Source: Amphiura filiformis (lineage: Eukaryota; Echinodermata; Ophiuroidea; Amphilepidida; Amphiuridae). Taken from it: 64,000 nt of DNA. Of this stretch, positions 11,291 to 22,127 are shown in pieces. The position numbers and the translations under genes are program-made. Position 1 is the first letter of the stretch, and every line of letters begins with the position of its first letter. The notes under the pieces are model-generated. The model had not been told where the DNA came from, ran no database searches, and saw nothing but the letters and a program-made list of their open reading frames with translations. Location of the stretch: assembly GCF_039555335.1 (NCBI RefSeq), contig NC_092635.1, positions 67,173,558-67,237,557 on the forward strand. Direction: 5' to 3'.

Positions 11291-11440
11291 CGTACACATG
11301 ATTTGAAATTAGTCAAGGATTTATATAAAACCAGTTGCATTATCACTCCTATGTGCTCTAACCCTGTGCCCTCACACTTAATGTCTGTGAGTACAATTCC
11401 TGACTAAAAAAAAGTTATCCACTATATACTATATACTTAC

Positions 11441-11627
11441 CCTCCAAGGAGCAGACTCATTCCCATAATCATAACGAATTTCCTCATCAGCAGATATTGT
11501 TTTTGTAGCGTATATACATAAGTGAGGGCTGCCATCTACATGAATCAACTTCACACGACTGTTGCATAATGCTCCTATACTATCATTAGCGTATCGCCCA
11601 AGACATGTTGAACTAGAAGCATCAATA
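11441..11627 (-). CDS. SET-domain exon (C-terminal half, KMT5A-like)
   Basis: A 187-bp exon with no ATG, so it is invisible to ATG-based ORF calling. The acceptor is AAATTTCAG above 11627 (phase 2 in) and the donor is GGAGG|GTAAGT below 11441 (phase 0 out). With the preceding exon it reads ...CIDASSSTCLGRYANDS (SET NHS-box equivalent, with Asp where most SET enzymes have His), then VKLIHVDGSPHLCIYATKTI and EEIRYDYGNESAPWR (SET-C YDYG motif with the candidate catalytic Tyr). The order GR.xND/HS...PHL.I.A...I...EE..YDYG is the SET lysine-methyltransferase C-half, closest in my recognition to KMT5A (H4K20 monomethylase). The frame is intact. Confidence 0.85.
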
Positions 11628-14600
11628 CTGAAATTTATTTAAAAAATGATAAAAATTAGTTTCACCTCATATTTTGATGATTTCTGTACTCTGCAATGCA
11701 CCACCCTATGTGGTATAGCTTTAACCCAAATTTGATTATTTCTTTTCAAATATCTAGCCACAATCAGTAAATGGTTGGACCATTGTTGTGTGATCCGGTA
11801 GGAATCCATAGGATTCCGTTTGGAATAGCGGTTTAATTTGGTACTTGTAGAAGCTTTTATTTTCCTGGTGCGTTAACTGTGTTCACATCTAGACACCAAT
11901 TAATTTTGAACTTGAACGGTAACCGCGTTTTACCGCATTTTAATGAAATATACGCCGAAAAATAGAGGCCCGGCAAAGTGCTTTCAAATAGCCCAAATCT
12001 GAAATTATCCTGTCCAAATACACTTACTTTGCGCCAAATCTGAAATTATCCTGTCCAAATACACTTACAAGGTGTCCCATAAAAGGTTACATGTAGAAAA
12101 TGAACCGCATTTTGTGATGGTACAACAAAACATAAAACAATGTCATTTTTTTTTTTATTATTTATTCATCCGTCTTGTAACTGTTTGCTAAGTTTCAATT
12201 CCGTATCTTAAAAGCAACTTAACTTATGAGCGCAAGATGACAGGGGTGTCAAGAGTGGCTAACCATCAACATATCGCAAAATGAAGGTTGAACACCCGCA
12301 CACCTTTTTTCAGATTTTTTTCTGTATTAATTTTTATGTTTCTCTTATTTTTTTTTGCTGTATCTTATTGCACAAAAGAAACATATTGAAAAATGTAATA
12401 TTGTACACTGAAAATAAATCCGTTTTTAGAGCTTCTTGACTCTTAATGGTAACAAATAAAGGAAGATGGTCATTAGAGAAGAACAAAGTTTTGATGAAAG
12501 CAGTTCTGCACGCTTATATCCCTGTCATCAACATAGTGAAATGAATAACAATCTTTTGCATTTAGGCCTTATTTGGATTTTGTTGACTTGAAATCGTTGC
12601 TGTTTGTGTTTACATTTCTGACTAAACTCTTGAAATAAAACTGAACAGGTTTTATTGTTTGTTTATTAGAATAAAATACTGCATCTGCCATGTTATGGCT
12701 AGGCCTACTCAAGTGCCCGCCAAATGCACGGTGGCTGTGACGGTGGTATAATGAACCTCGTGTTGCATTATGTCGTGTAAAGAGCATGTTCAGGAATTTG
12801 TGGAATGCGAACCAAGTACGTAGGTTGTGAACTTGACATTCACAGGGGTACTAGTAGAGGGTACATAGATTATGTCATGAAAAGGATATTTATATTTGTT
12901 AACATTAACTTAGATTGTTTTCAAAAATCTACATGTAACCTTTTTTTGGGACACCCGGTACTTTGCGCGTTGGTGCATTACCTGCATGCCGCACTTCCTT
13001 CCCATCATCCTTGTTTATATTGACATAATTCCCATCGTCCTTGTTTATATTGACATAATTATCTTTCCATCATAATTTAACGTGAATTCAACGAACGAGG
13101 TTGCGTTGTGCCCACACCTATTTCAAGTGGTTTCAAAACTGGCTGTGTTGTAGACTAGTGCTGGCTCAATAATCAGTAAAGTAAACACAATTACCACTTC
13201 ACAAGTTTATAATGTTTGCCCTGGTATTAAGGGTGCATGGTTGTATATTACGCAAACAAACAGAAAGTCTGGACAGGCGCTAGACAATCCGACTGTTAAT
13301 TGTCAATTGCTGCAATAGTTACGTAGGCCTACCCTTAAAAACATTTTATCTATTCACAAATCCCATCCCCCATAAAGAAACAAATCCAATATGACTCACC
13401 CCGTAATGATAAGGCCAAGTAAAAAATAAAACATGTTTCTCGTCTCCTCCGCTTCCTTTTTTTAGGCCACTTCAAATTATTTCTATTTTCTAAAAGTTAA
13501 GTTATAACTTTATTTATTTTTATGTCGAGGAAGCCGAGATAATTTCTATGACCTTAATAACTAAACAAAATGGTCTTGCTAGTTGCAACCTCGTTTATAT
13601 TTAGAACAATTTGGCCTACAACCTCTTTTAAGCATTATTCGTGTTCTGTCTCGTCCGATTTAAATGAATACTTGAAATGTGACAGATTTTTTACATTAAT
13701 TACCTCTACAAAATGCACGCATAGTCTATGATACAGTTGGGACTAGCCTTCATCTTTTGTAATTGTCCAAATTGCAGGCAAACGTAACCTTACCTGCATT
13801 TTTCCCTCTAATTTATTTTTCCCTTCCCTTCTTTTTGGATTTGGTGGGCGGTATTAAAGGTGCATAGCACCTGTTCGCTCCAGACATTCACTGGACTTAT
13901 ATAAAATAAATTGTTCCTGTAATCATATTGTGTAATTTTTGATGTAACTTATGTGCAATATTATATTTTTGTAATTTTGTGTCAGTGATAAAGTGTAATA
14001 AAATAAATCAACAACCCAACAAATTTAAGGCCTATATGGAGGATGGTGATCGAAGACTTGTGCGCAATATGTTTAGTAATTGTGAAAAGCACTATACATG
14101 TATATACTAGCAGTAATGTCTACTTTGTCTAGTATACAGAGGGGCCTAACAATAACATAGGCGGTTGGGAAGTGGAAGTCGGGGACACATCCCAATTTTT
14201 GGTTCAAAATTATTTTCTTTCAATTTGATTTTCCAATTTTCAGAAAAAAATGAAATGCACATACCTTTATACAATGCGCACAAAGTCGAGGTATTGTGAT
14301 CGACGCTCAAATTACAACCCACAAAAAGATATGAATAAGATTTTAAATCCATGCTTTTAGCTGCGCACAAATCCTTTTTACCATTACTGTCATCGTAAAA
14401 TCAAACTATATGATATTTCTAGCATTGGTTATTCCAATGACACAGGCGCTAGACAGACAAGCACATAGATTCAAATCACATAAAATACCACATATTAAAA
14501 AAAACACATTCGGATCACACAAGGTTCTGAACAGAAACAACACATTTAGGCCAAAACTGCAAGACATAAACCGATCAATCCAAACACACCATCCAGGATC

Positions 14601-15478
14601 ACACAAGGTTCCCTACCACCAACCCACGTGTACCGAGAACCGTGAATGCCGAGAACCGCGAAAGCCGAGAACCGCTCTAGTTTCATCATGGTTTTATCAA
14701 GTTTGTGGGAATTGCTTTTTTTTTTTTTTTTTTTATGTACATTATGTATAGCAGCGGTTCTCATACTATAGGTTGTGGCCTTTATGTTGGTTGTAACGTC
14801 TTCTAAATTGGATCGCGGGCCTTGCAACAAACAGAAATTAAATATGAAATAAAAATACATAAAAAACATAAAAAAGATAGAACATAGGCTATGTTTAGGG
14901 CTTTAAAAGGGCCCAATCCTGGAGCTTCCAGGGGCGGCCCTAAAGCAGCAAATGAACCCCATCCGCTTGTTGTTCCGCTTATGGGCACCAATATATAGGT
15001 ACACATTTGGATAGATGAACTGTGAACACATTAATAAACTTTCATAAAATTTGTGATGATAAAGTTCATGCATTAATATAGTTTTTCATGCGTTATAACT
15101 TGGACATTTTCTAGTTCATGGGTCGTGGTCATATACTTTCGATGTAAAATTTGAGTTGTGAGTGGAAAAGTTTTGGAACTGCTGATGACTAATGTATAGT
15201 TTAAAACTAAAATATTTCAAGGTCTGAAAAAATTGTTTGGTTGGCATAACATATTAAAAAATAAGGATAGGTAGGTAGGGTTTTTTTTCCTTACTTTTTA
15301 AGCTGTAAATTGTGCTTGATAAAAGGCCTTGGAACTTTTTTTCTTCTTTAAATTTAATTCAATTTTTTAATTATAATTTTTTTTGAAGTCATGGTCGGGC
15401 TTATTTCTAGGGTAAGTCGGGTTACGCCTAATCAAACAATGTTTTTTAGGCTTAACTATATCATGAGGAATAACTTAC
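11628..15478 (-). other. Intron within the SET domain
   Basis: Bounded by donor GTAAGT below 15479 and the acceptor above 11627. It contains the mariner-like element 12068-12958, a direct duplication of about 37 bp at 11992-12067 (units starting CCAAATCTGAAATTATCCTG), a 31-bp duplication at 13000-13061 (CCTTGTTTATATTGACATAA), three CCGAGAACCG words near 14635-14680 and a poly-T run at 14717-14733. The rest is AT-rich and unremarkable. Confidence 0.6.
12068..12958. mobile_element. Mariner-like non-autonomous element with TA duplication
   Basis: The termini are inverted: TA-CAAGGTGTCCCATAAAAGG on the left and the inverse of TA-CCGGGTGTCCCAAAAAAA on the right, both continuing into GGTTACATGTAGA. 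TA dinucleotides at 12066-12067 and 12959-12960 are the expected target duplication. The roughly 890-bp interior has only short open frames, none with a DDE transposase motif. A lone end of the same type (ACAGGGTGTCCCAAAAG) sits near 54172. Confidence 0.75.
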
Positions 15479-15638
15479 CAACATAGTGAGTTCCTGTATT
15501 CAAAGAAGTATATATATTCTCGCTCTCTGCTCATGATATCATAACTTGAATCACACTCTTGTTCGGTCAGGAGTGTACCCTGTACTCAACTATGAAATCT
15601 CCTGGTTCAATTTTTTTTCTTTGCAAAAAGACCATAAC
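15479..15638 (-). CDS. SET-domain exon (N-terminal half), two frame-breaking indels
   Basis: A 160-bp exon: acceptor CTTGTTACAG above 15638 (phase 1 in) and donor GTAAGT below 15479 (phase 2 out), both matching its neighbours. It reads G-YGLFAKKK (GxG motif for S-adenosylmethionine), then in the next frame IEPGDFIVEYR, then back to the first frame GTLLTEQECDSSYD, EYIYFFEYRNSLC. This is the SET order GYG.F...PGDF.VEY.G...Y.FFE....CID. The two indels, one extra A in an A8 run and one missing G in a G run, cancel each other but create a stop between them. Each lies in a homopolymer. Hence either a pseudogene lesion or sequencing error; the exon identity itself is clear. Confidence 0.8.
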
Positions 15639-15904
15639 CTGTAACAAGCAATAAATAAATGGATATATAATTTTAAAAATTTTTATACATAGAATATAAC
15701 CATAACAGTTCTAACCAGACTGATTAACTTGAATCTATATCTATAATCATTGTTATCATTATACAGATGGTGTAGCAATTATATTTTAGGTTTAGGAGCT
15801 AATCTATAGATCTATGTGCTTGATGGGCCAAACTCAGTCTTTGATGCTCACATTGGACGAAAGAGATAACAGACAACTTCCAAACAGTCTCAGCATCACC
15901 CGAT

Positions 15905-16072
15905 AATGAGGGCCAATTGTTCCATGGAATGCTACAACCAAACTGCTACACACGTACCACATATTTTTACTGTCTTTCGCTTTTCAACAAGAAGACAGGC
16001 AAAGCTCTTATATAAGCGGAAGGCACACCGGGTGATTGTTAGACACTGCACAATGAAACAATTGGCCCTCAT
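15905..16072. repeat. Short inverted repeat, ~18-bp arms
   Basis: ATGAGGGCCAATTGTTCC (15905-15922) is mirrored by GAAACAATTGGCCCTCAT (16054-16071) with one mismatch. A weaker outer pair, CATCACCCG and CGGGTGAT, lies nearby. Possibly the end of a degraded element. Confidence 0.5.
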
Positions 16073-17040
16073 GAATACGAGAATTCACAGCATACAATGC
16101 ACAGGGACTTTCACTGATGATAAATTAACCAAGACAAGCAAAGCAGAAGCAAAAGCAACTGAAGTAACCAAGACAAGCAAAGCAGAAACCAAACAAACAG
16201 CAAAGCAGAAACCAAAGCAACTAGCAACTGAAGCAACTAAGACGAGCAAAGCAGAAACCAAAGCAGAAACCAAAGCAACCAAGAAAACAGAAGCCTTCAA
16301 TAACAGAATAAACCACTAGTCCATGTAAGAATCACATATCTCTGGCGGCGAAAATCCTCTGACAGTGAAGAGTTGGCGATAATACAGCATAGACTGAGCA
16401 TGACGACTGAACCCAAAGAAGAAGAAGAAGAAATATAGTCTGTGGCAGTCTGTGGTTGCTCATTATTGAATCCTGATTTCACATGGGTTTTGAAAGCATG
16501 GGTCCTCAAGGTTGGCAGGCAATTACTATTGTTAATCCTTGCCTATCATGATGTCACATGTTACATCATCTATAGATTATAATTTAAATAGGTCTGGTCT
16601 CTGATCTTACTGGAGTTTTTGCTAAAATTTTAATTGTGTTAAAGAGAAACTGTGCCCTAATACCTAGCACACACAATTATATTCAAACTTTCGGAAATTT
16701 CAGGGACAAAATTTTTTTGTTTTTTTTGTATTTTCTCAAATTGCAAATTATTTACAGATTTTGGTGATTTTTTGGGTCATTTAAAAAAAAGAAAGGAAAA
16801 AAAGGCAGGCCAACCGACTCCTACTTGAAAAGTTTGTCTTTCAGAGAACAGGGTTTCTTTTTTTCATCGCCTAACCTACTCGGGTACACACCAACATTCA
16901 AACTGGAGATTCACCCTGCCCTTTTTCAGTTTTGCCCTCGGTGCCCCAGAACTTTGTCAACTTCAAGGTATTCTTCATCACTTGTTGGCCTTGGTGCCCT
17001 TCTTTGTCTTTTGCTCAGTGGCCTTGAAAATGGGTGCCCC

Positions 17041-18411
17041 AAAAATTAGAATTGAGCCCTGCTCAGCACACACAAACATTCAAACTTTGGAGATTCACCA
17101 TATATAACATACTCAGTACACACCAAAATTCAAACTGTGGAGATTCACCATAACATACTCAGCACACACCAATATTCAAACTGTGGAGATTCACCATAAC
17201 ATACTCAGCACACACCAATATTCAAACTGTGGAGATTTACCTTAACATACTCAACACACACCAATATTTAAACTGTGGAGATTCACCATAACATACTCAG
17301 CACACACCACCATTCAACCACCACCACCAGCACATATGCCAATATCAAACTGTGGAGATTCACCATAACATACTCAGCACAAGGCCAATATTCAAACTGT
17401 GGAGATTTACAATAACATACTCAGCACACACCAATATTCAAACTAGCGATTCACCATAAAATACTCAGCACATGCCAATATCAAACTGTGGAGATTCACC
17501 ATAACATAGTCAACACACACCAATATTCAAACTGTGGAGATTCACCATAACATACTCAGCACACACCAATATTCAAACTGTGGAGATTCACCATAACATA
17601 CTCAGCACATGCCAATATCAAACTGTGGAGATTCACCATAACATACTCAGCACACACCAATATTCAAACTGTGGAGATTAACCATAACATACTCAGTACA
17701 CACCAAAATTCAAACTGTGGAGATTCACCATAACATACTCAGCACACACCAATATTCAAACTGTGGAGATTCACCATAACATACTCAGCACACACCAATA
17801 TTCAAACTGTGGAGATTTACCTTAACATACTCAACACACACCAATATTTAAACTGTGGAGATTCACCATAACATACTGCACACACCACCATTCAACCACC
17901 ACCACCAGCACATATGCCAATATCAAACTGTGGAGATTCACCATAACATACTCAGCACAAGGCCAATATTCAAACTGTGGAGATTTACAATAACATACTC
18001 AGCACACACCAATATTCAAACTGTAGCGATTCACCATAACATACTCAGCACATGCCAATATCAAACTGTGGAGATTCACCATAACATAGTCAACACACAC
18101 CAATATTCAAACTGTGGAGATTCACCATAACATACTCAGCACACACCAATATTCAAACTGTGGAGATTCACCATAACATACTCAGCACATGCCAATATCA
18201 AACTGTGGAGATTCACCATAACATACTCAGCACACACCAATATTCAAACTGTGGAGATTAACCATAACATACTCAGCACACACCAATATTCAAACTGTGG
18301 AGATTCACCATAACATACTCGCAGCACATGCCAATATCAAACTGTGGAGATTCACCATAACATACTCAGCACACATCAATACTCAAACTGTGGAGATTCA
18401 CCATAACACCA
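17041..18411 (+). repeat. 46-bp minisatellite, array 1
   Basis: Roughly 28 units with core CTGTGGAGATTCACCATAAC followed by ATACTCAGCACACACCAAT and ATTCAAA, period about 46 bp (45 bp in units reading ATGCCAATATCAAA). The array contains a higher-order duplication of about 578 bp: the unusual CATTCAACCACCACCACCAG unit occurs at 17311 and 17889 and the surrounding unit order repeats. 46 is not a multiple of three, so the short NIQTVEIHHN-type open frames are not coding. Confidence 0.92.
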
Positions 18412-19040
18412 AATGAATACAGAAGGAATTCACAGGAAGAACAAACCTATTTGAAACAAGGACCCTGAGTCAATCATGCAAGTGCCAACCACTGTGCCAC
18501 ATGTCTGACTTGGCTGGCCAAGTTTTTTCCACATCCATAAAAGGCTTATATGGGGGACATTGTTCCATTTTCCTTCTTTTTTTAATCATTTTTGGAAGGA
18601 TTATGATACGGTTATAAATTTGCTTTGTAAATTGTTATTGTACTACAATTAAATAGATCATGGTCGCATGTGTTATTCGGATCCATAAAATAATTATGTG
18701 ATGCTATCAATCAAAATCAATTGTTTGTCAAGCAGTCTCAAATTTGAGTTTCTAGTGTCATGTGTTTAGCATTATCAGTTCATTATTTTACTGGAACCCC
18801 CCCCCCTTCCCAATTGGTTGAATGGTTCCAGAGATATGGTACATTTAGTGAAACATTGAAATATCTAAAACAAAACACTATCATTGGTTACATCTCAAAA
18901 CCAATGGCATTGACAAAGGACTCCTTTTATTTAAACACATTACATATGGAAGTGTTGTTCCCTTGCTCATTTTTTTTTCATTGCTGATACTACTTTTTGT
19001 GTAAAGTGTAAAGTATGTATTGAAATATATATATACAAAT

Positions 19041-19295
19041 ATGTGACCGTACAGCACGAATGAGCCGTAAATTCCCTAAATTGTATTCGGAGTTACAGCG
19101 TAAAATGTGTACGAATGTCGTATTCAATTTCGTTGAAGGAGTAAAGTTTAACAAACTATAACCCCGCTTCTGGGTATCGTTTGAAGTCAAATGATATACC
19201 ATTTTAAAGCTTATGGTGTATATTTGTTAAACATGAAATAAAACAAAATTGACCGGGGGAGGAATTTACGGCTCATTCGCCGTGAACGGTCACAT
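19041..19295. mobile_element. Foldback MITE with TGTGACCGT termini, complete copy
   Basis: The left end ATGTGACCGTACAGCACGAA and the right end, inverse of ATGTGACCGTTCACGGCGAA, both continue into TGAGCCGTAAATTCC. Length about 255 bp. It lies in an A/T-rich target with TA on both sides. A broken relative lies at 47636-48207. Confidence 0.78.
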
Positions 19296-19754
19296 ATACT
19301 CTATCATACAGTGTTTACTCTTTTTTACTTTAGGCTGTAAGACATTATGTTATTAACTAAGCCCACGTTTTGATAAAAAAATTATTTGTTACAGAAAGTT
19401 TTTATCAAAATATTAACATCTTACATAGGGATTCGGTTGAATTTGTGATGAATGAAAATGAAAACAACTTATTTTACATTTGATAGATTATTTTCAAAAC
19501 TGATTTAACGAATGCAGTCCTTTTTTTTTGTAATTAGCAAACAGATGTATCTTTATCATATGAAATTGACATATCTTAATTCTTTTTGTAGATATATGAA
19601 CACATTCATCTCAACTGTTTTTTCTGGGACACTTGGACCTTGGACTACAAGCAAATCCTATGATAAGCCTTTAACTTTTCTCTAAATGTTATGTTAATAA
19701 AAAGTAACACTAGTTTATTTTTACAGTCTGGATGATCGACTGTTCAATCACATT

Positions 19755-19785
19755 GACAAACAAACAAACAAACAAACAAACAAAA
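19755..19785. repeat. (CAAA)n microsatellite
   Basis: About seven uninterrupted CAAA/ACAA tetranucleotide units, just inside the intron next to the exon at 19808. Confidence 0.9.
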
Positions 19786-19807
19786 CAGATATTCACAATT
19801 CACATAC

Positions 19808-19892
19808 CTATGTAGTTGTCAATAAACATTTTGTCTATTCCTGGGGGGTCTTCCTGCAGCTTTATCCAGTCCTCAACTGTCTTCCTATTTCT
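19808..19892 (-). CDS. SET/tyrosine-recombinase gene, exon leading into SET domain
   Basis: An 85-bp exon: acceptor GTGAATTACAG above 19892 (phase 0 in) and donor CATAG|GTATGT below 19808 (phase 1 out). It encodes RNRKTVEDWIKLQED then PPGIDKMFIDNYI-G, which joins seamlessly to GYGLF of the next exon. The segment just before the GxG motif of KMT5A-like proteins has the same character. No ATG upstream within the exon, so translation must start in an earlier exon. The frame is intact. Confidence 0.72.
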
Positions 19893-20183
19893 CTGTAATT
19901 CACATTTATAGCAACATTAATTTTAGTTTTTCAATACGGTATAGTATAACTAGGCAATTGAAGTCAAAAGTAAAAAATATGCAACAGTCTGGACAAACAG
20001 AGTGTTTCCACAGAACTTCAATCTGTGTGTTGCCATGTTATACACAGCAATTCTGGGAAAATCAATGCTCCTGTGGAAACACACAAGAATCAGATTAGGA
20101 AAACAAAATATTGCCCAGAATTGGTTTATTGTATTGTACCCATCCCTAAAATAATTGCTGTGCTGTGGACATAACACACAAAT

Positions 20184-20793
20184 TACACTAAGCCAAAAAG
20201 AAACTTATAATTTTTCACAAGGTCATATCCTAAAATCCTTCCATAAAAATGAACAAAAATTGCACACAGGATTACTTCAATACTCTACTCTAAACACTGG
20301 TCAGTAACCAAACAGTTGTCCAACTGACACAACAGCAAATGCACTGACATGCAACACCTTCCTGGACCACATTCACAGCGCAACAGATTTCTTTGGCTGG
20401 GTTCCAATTATTCGCCTGTACATGAATAAAAATTACACATTAGGATTACTTCAATATTTGTTTCTAAACACATGTCAGTAACCAAGCAGTTGTCCAACTG
20501 ACACAACAGTAAAATGCACTGACACGGAACAGCTTTTGGGATAACATTCACAGGCTAATAATTGGAACCCAGCCAAGAAATCTGTTGCGCTGTAGAATGT
20601 GGTCCACATTAATGAAGGTGTGTATGTCAGTGCATTTTGCTGTTATGTCAGTTGGACAACTGCATAGTTAGTGACATGTGTTTAGAGTAGAGTATTGAGG
20701 CAATCCTGTGTGTAATTTTGGTTAATTTTGATAGACGGGATTTTAAGATATGACCTTGTGAAAAATTATAAGTTTCTTTTTTGGCTTAGTGTA
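20184..20793. mobile_element. Palindromic DNA element with TA-CACTAAGCC termini
   Basis: Termini TA-CACTAAGCCAAAAAGAAACT and its exact inverse at 20774-20793. The arms extend through TTTTTCACAAGGTCATATC and contain GTCAGTAACCAAACAGTTG and CAACTGACACAACAG in inverted and repeated form. The duplicated TA suggests a mariner-type element, while CACTA at the tips also recalls the En/Spm group. Non-coding, about 610 bp. A shorter relative is at 50022-50509. Confidence 0.8.
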
Positions 20794-21025
20794 CAATAAA
20801 CAATTCTAAGGAGTGAAGCCGATTGCTACCCAATGTACTGCAATGTCATAACTGACTTAACAAAAATCAGGTTTAAACAGTAAATTTTCCTATGCCATTT
20901 TGTGCATGTTCGAATCTGTTTCTTGTGCTCTGTAGAACCATGTCGGATAAGCAGCGACACAGAAATTTTATTTAATTTGAGGATTGTCACTGTGGAAACA
21001 TTACATGCCAAAAGCCATCTTCATT

Positions 21026-21282
21026 AGGGACAGTTCACAAACACTTGTGGGGGGGGATTAAATTTTTTTTGACCTGCCTAAGGGGGCCCTGAAAAAAAAA
21101 AAGATCACATACTTTCATGAGAAAATTGAGCTTATATATGCTTTTCTATGGGTTGACCCATAATTTTCATGTCAAAAGGGGGTGGGGAACTAAAATTTTG
21201 AGGTCTGACAAGGGGCCCCAAAAATTTCTGTGATGAAATTGTTATGCATCAGCCCCCCAAAAGTGTTTGTGACCGGGTCCCT
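21026..21282. mobile_element. Foldback MITE with AGGGAC...TCACAAACACTT termini
   Basis: Left AGGGACAGTTCACAAACACT, right the inverse of AGGGACCCGGTCACAAACAC. Both continue into T-TGGGGGG. The interior is purine/pyrimidine skewed with a GGGGCCCC-type centre. About 257 bp, no coding. Confidence 0.7.
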
Positions 21283-21838
21283 TATGCTTTCCATTTTTTC
21301 ATACAAGGTTATTAATTAGGGGTTCATTCATATATTTTCATGACTAAGCGATTCTAGGCAACATTCTGTGTGCTGTTATTTCCCCCCCCCCAACTAAAAA
21401 ATACCATCATTTTAGACTAACTGCCAATTCCTTATCCTTTTTAAAAGTTTTTCCATCACTAATTGTAAGAGAAAGTTTACTTGCTCAGTCCGCTGTGTTT
21501 GGACGTGTGAACATCGTGGTACATCTTTCGCGTTTTATGTAAATAGCTTCATGAGCATACGTGCGTATATATCCTACTCGCGAGCGTCCATCGGTTCTAG
21601 CGCGGCTTGTTTATGACCGGAAAGCAGGGCATAAACGTTGCTTATAAGCCCGCGTATCGATCAATCGCGCATGCTGTTATATAGCGCGTATGTATGAATT
21701 AAGTAATAAATGGCATTAGAGCCTAATTCACATAATAGAAATTGAAAAGTTCAACTTAGTTATTAAAACAAAACAAAACAAATTAAAACACAACAACTAG
21801 AAAAAAGGTCTTTGCCCTATATATTGCACTAATTAATG

Positions 21839-21953
21839 CAGGGTCAACTGGGAGTTTACTCAGAATTCTGGGTCAAAATACTGACTCATTTTGGGTCAAA
21901 TTGACACAAAAGAAGTCAATTTTGATCCAGAATTCTGTGTTCAAACTTCCAGT
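21839..21953. repeat. ~115-bp palindrome with GCAGGGTC ends
   Basis: GCAGGGTCAACTGGGAGTTT on the left is mirrored by the inverse of GCAGGGTCCACTGGAAGTTT on the right. Inner arms share CAGAATTCTG and GGTCAAAAT. The overlapping ORF at 21891 is not coding. CAGGG termini recall hAT, but I see no target duplication. Confidence 0.65.
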
Positions 21954-22049
21954 GGACCCTGCTCTGAGAAATTAGGGTGTCGTAGGAGACAAACAATTAT
22001 AATTATCAAAATTCAAAATATGTTAAACTGGAAATTCAGAAATTCTTAC

Positions 22050-22080
22050 CATCATGCCTGTTCTCAAATTCCTGAGTCAT
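22050..22080 (-). other. Candidate first coding exon (ATGATG at a splice donor)
   Basis: On the minus strand, TTATCAG is followed by about 30 bases ending GGCATGATG|GTAAGA. If translation started at ATGATG (22055-22050) it would join in phase 0 to RNRKTVEDW of the exon at 19892. The phase fits, but a single donor-like site near an ATG can occur by chance and there is no sequence conservation to lean on. Confidence 0.22.
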
Positions 22081-22127
22081 TGCTGATAAATATATTAAGA
22101 CAGATTTTGAGATCTGACGGGTCGACA

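Larger units (their letters stand above)
7552..11440 (-). other. Intron between SET C-terminal exon and the large exon
   Basis: Donor GTAAGT below 11441 and acceptor TTTTCCAG above 7551. It contains the transposon-like elements 8564-9157, 9248-9392 and 10896-11290 and a TGACGG-rich patch at 9590-9915. The remaining parts (7552-8563, 9916-10895) hold nothing I can name. Confidence 0.65.
15639..19807 (-). other. Intron within the SET domain (carries minisatellite array 1)
   Basis: Donor GTATGT below 19808 and acceptor above 15638. It holds a small inverted repeat at 15905-16072, the minisatellite array 17041-18411, a foldback element 19041-19295 and a CAAA microsatellite. A plus-strand frame at 15906-16319 (Lys/Thr/Ala-rich, repeated AAGACAAGCAAAGCAGAA) overlaps the inverted repeat and is probably not a gene. 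Confidence 0.6.
19893..22049 (-). other. Upstream region or first intron of the SET gene
   Basis: Contains three foldback elements (20184-20793, 21026-21282, 21839-21953) and a CpG-richer stretch at about 21,490-21,700 with repeated GCGCG, CGCGAG and CGCGTAT words, which stands out from the AT-rich surroundings and could mark a promoter region. No further exon could be supported in it. Confidence 0.4.

Noticed and set aside
15906-16319. 137-codon plus-strand frame, Lys/Thr/Ala-rich
   Set aside because: Overlaps an inverted repeat and a short internal AAGCAGAA repeat, lies in an intron on the opposite strand, and shows no domain.
22031-22080. Reading the ATGACTCAGGAATTTGAG frame as the N-terminus of the SET protein
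   Set aside because: That frame leaves phase 1 at the donor, which does not match the phase-0 exon at 19892. Only the ATGATG frame fits.
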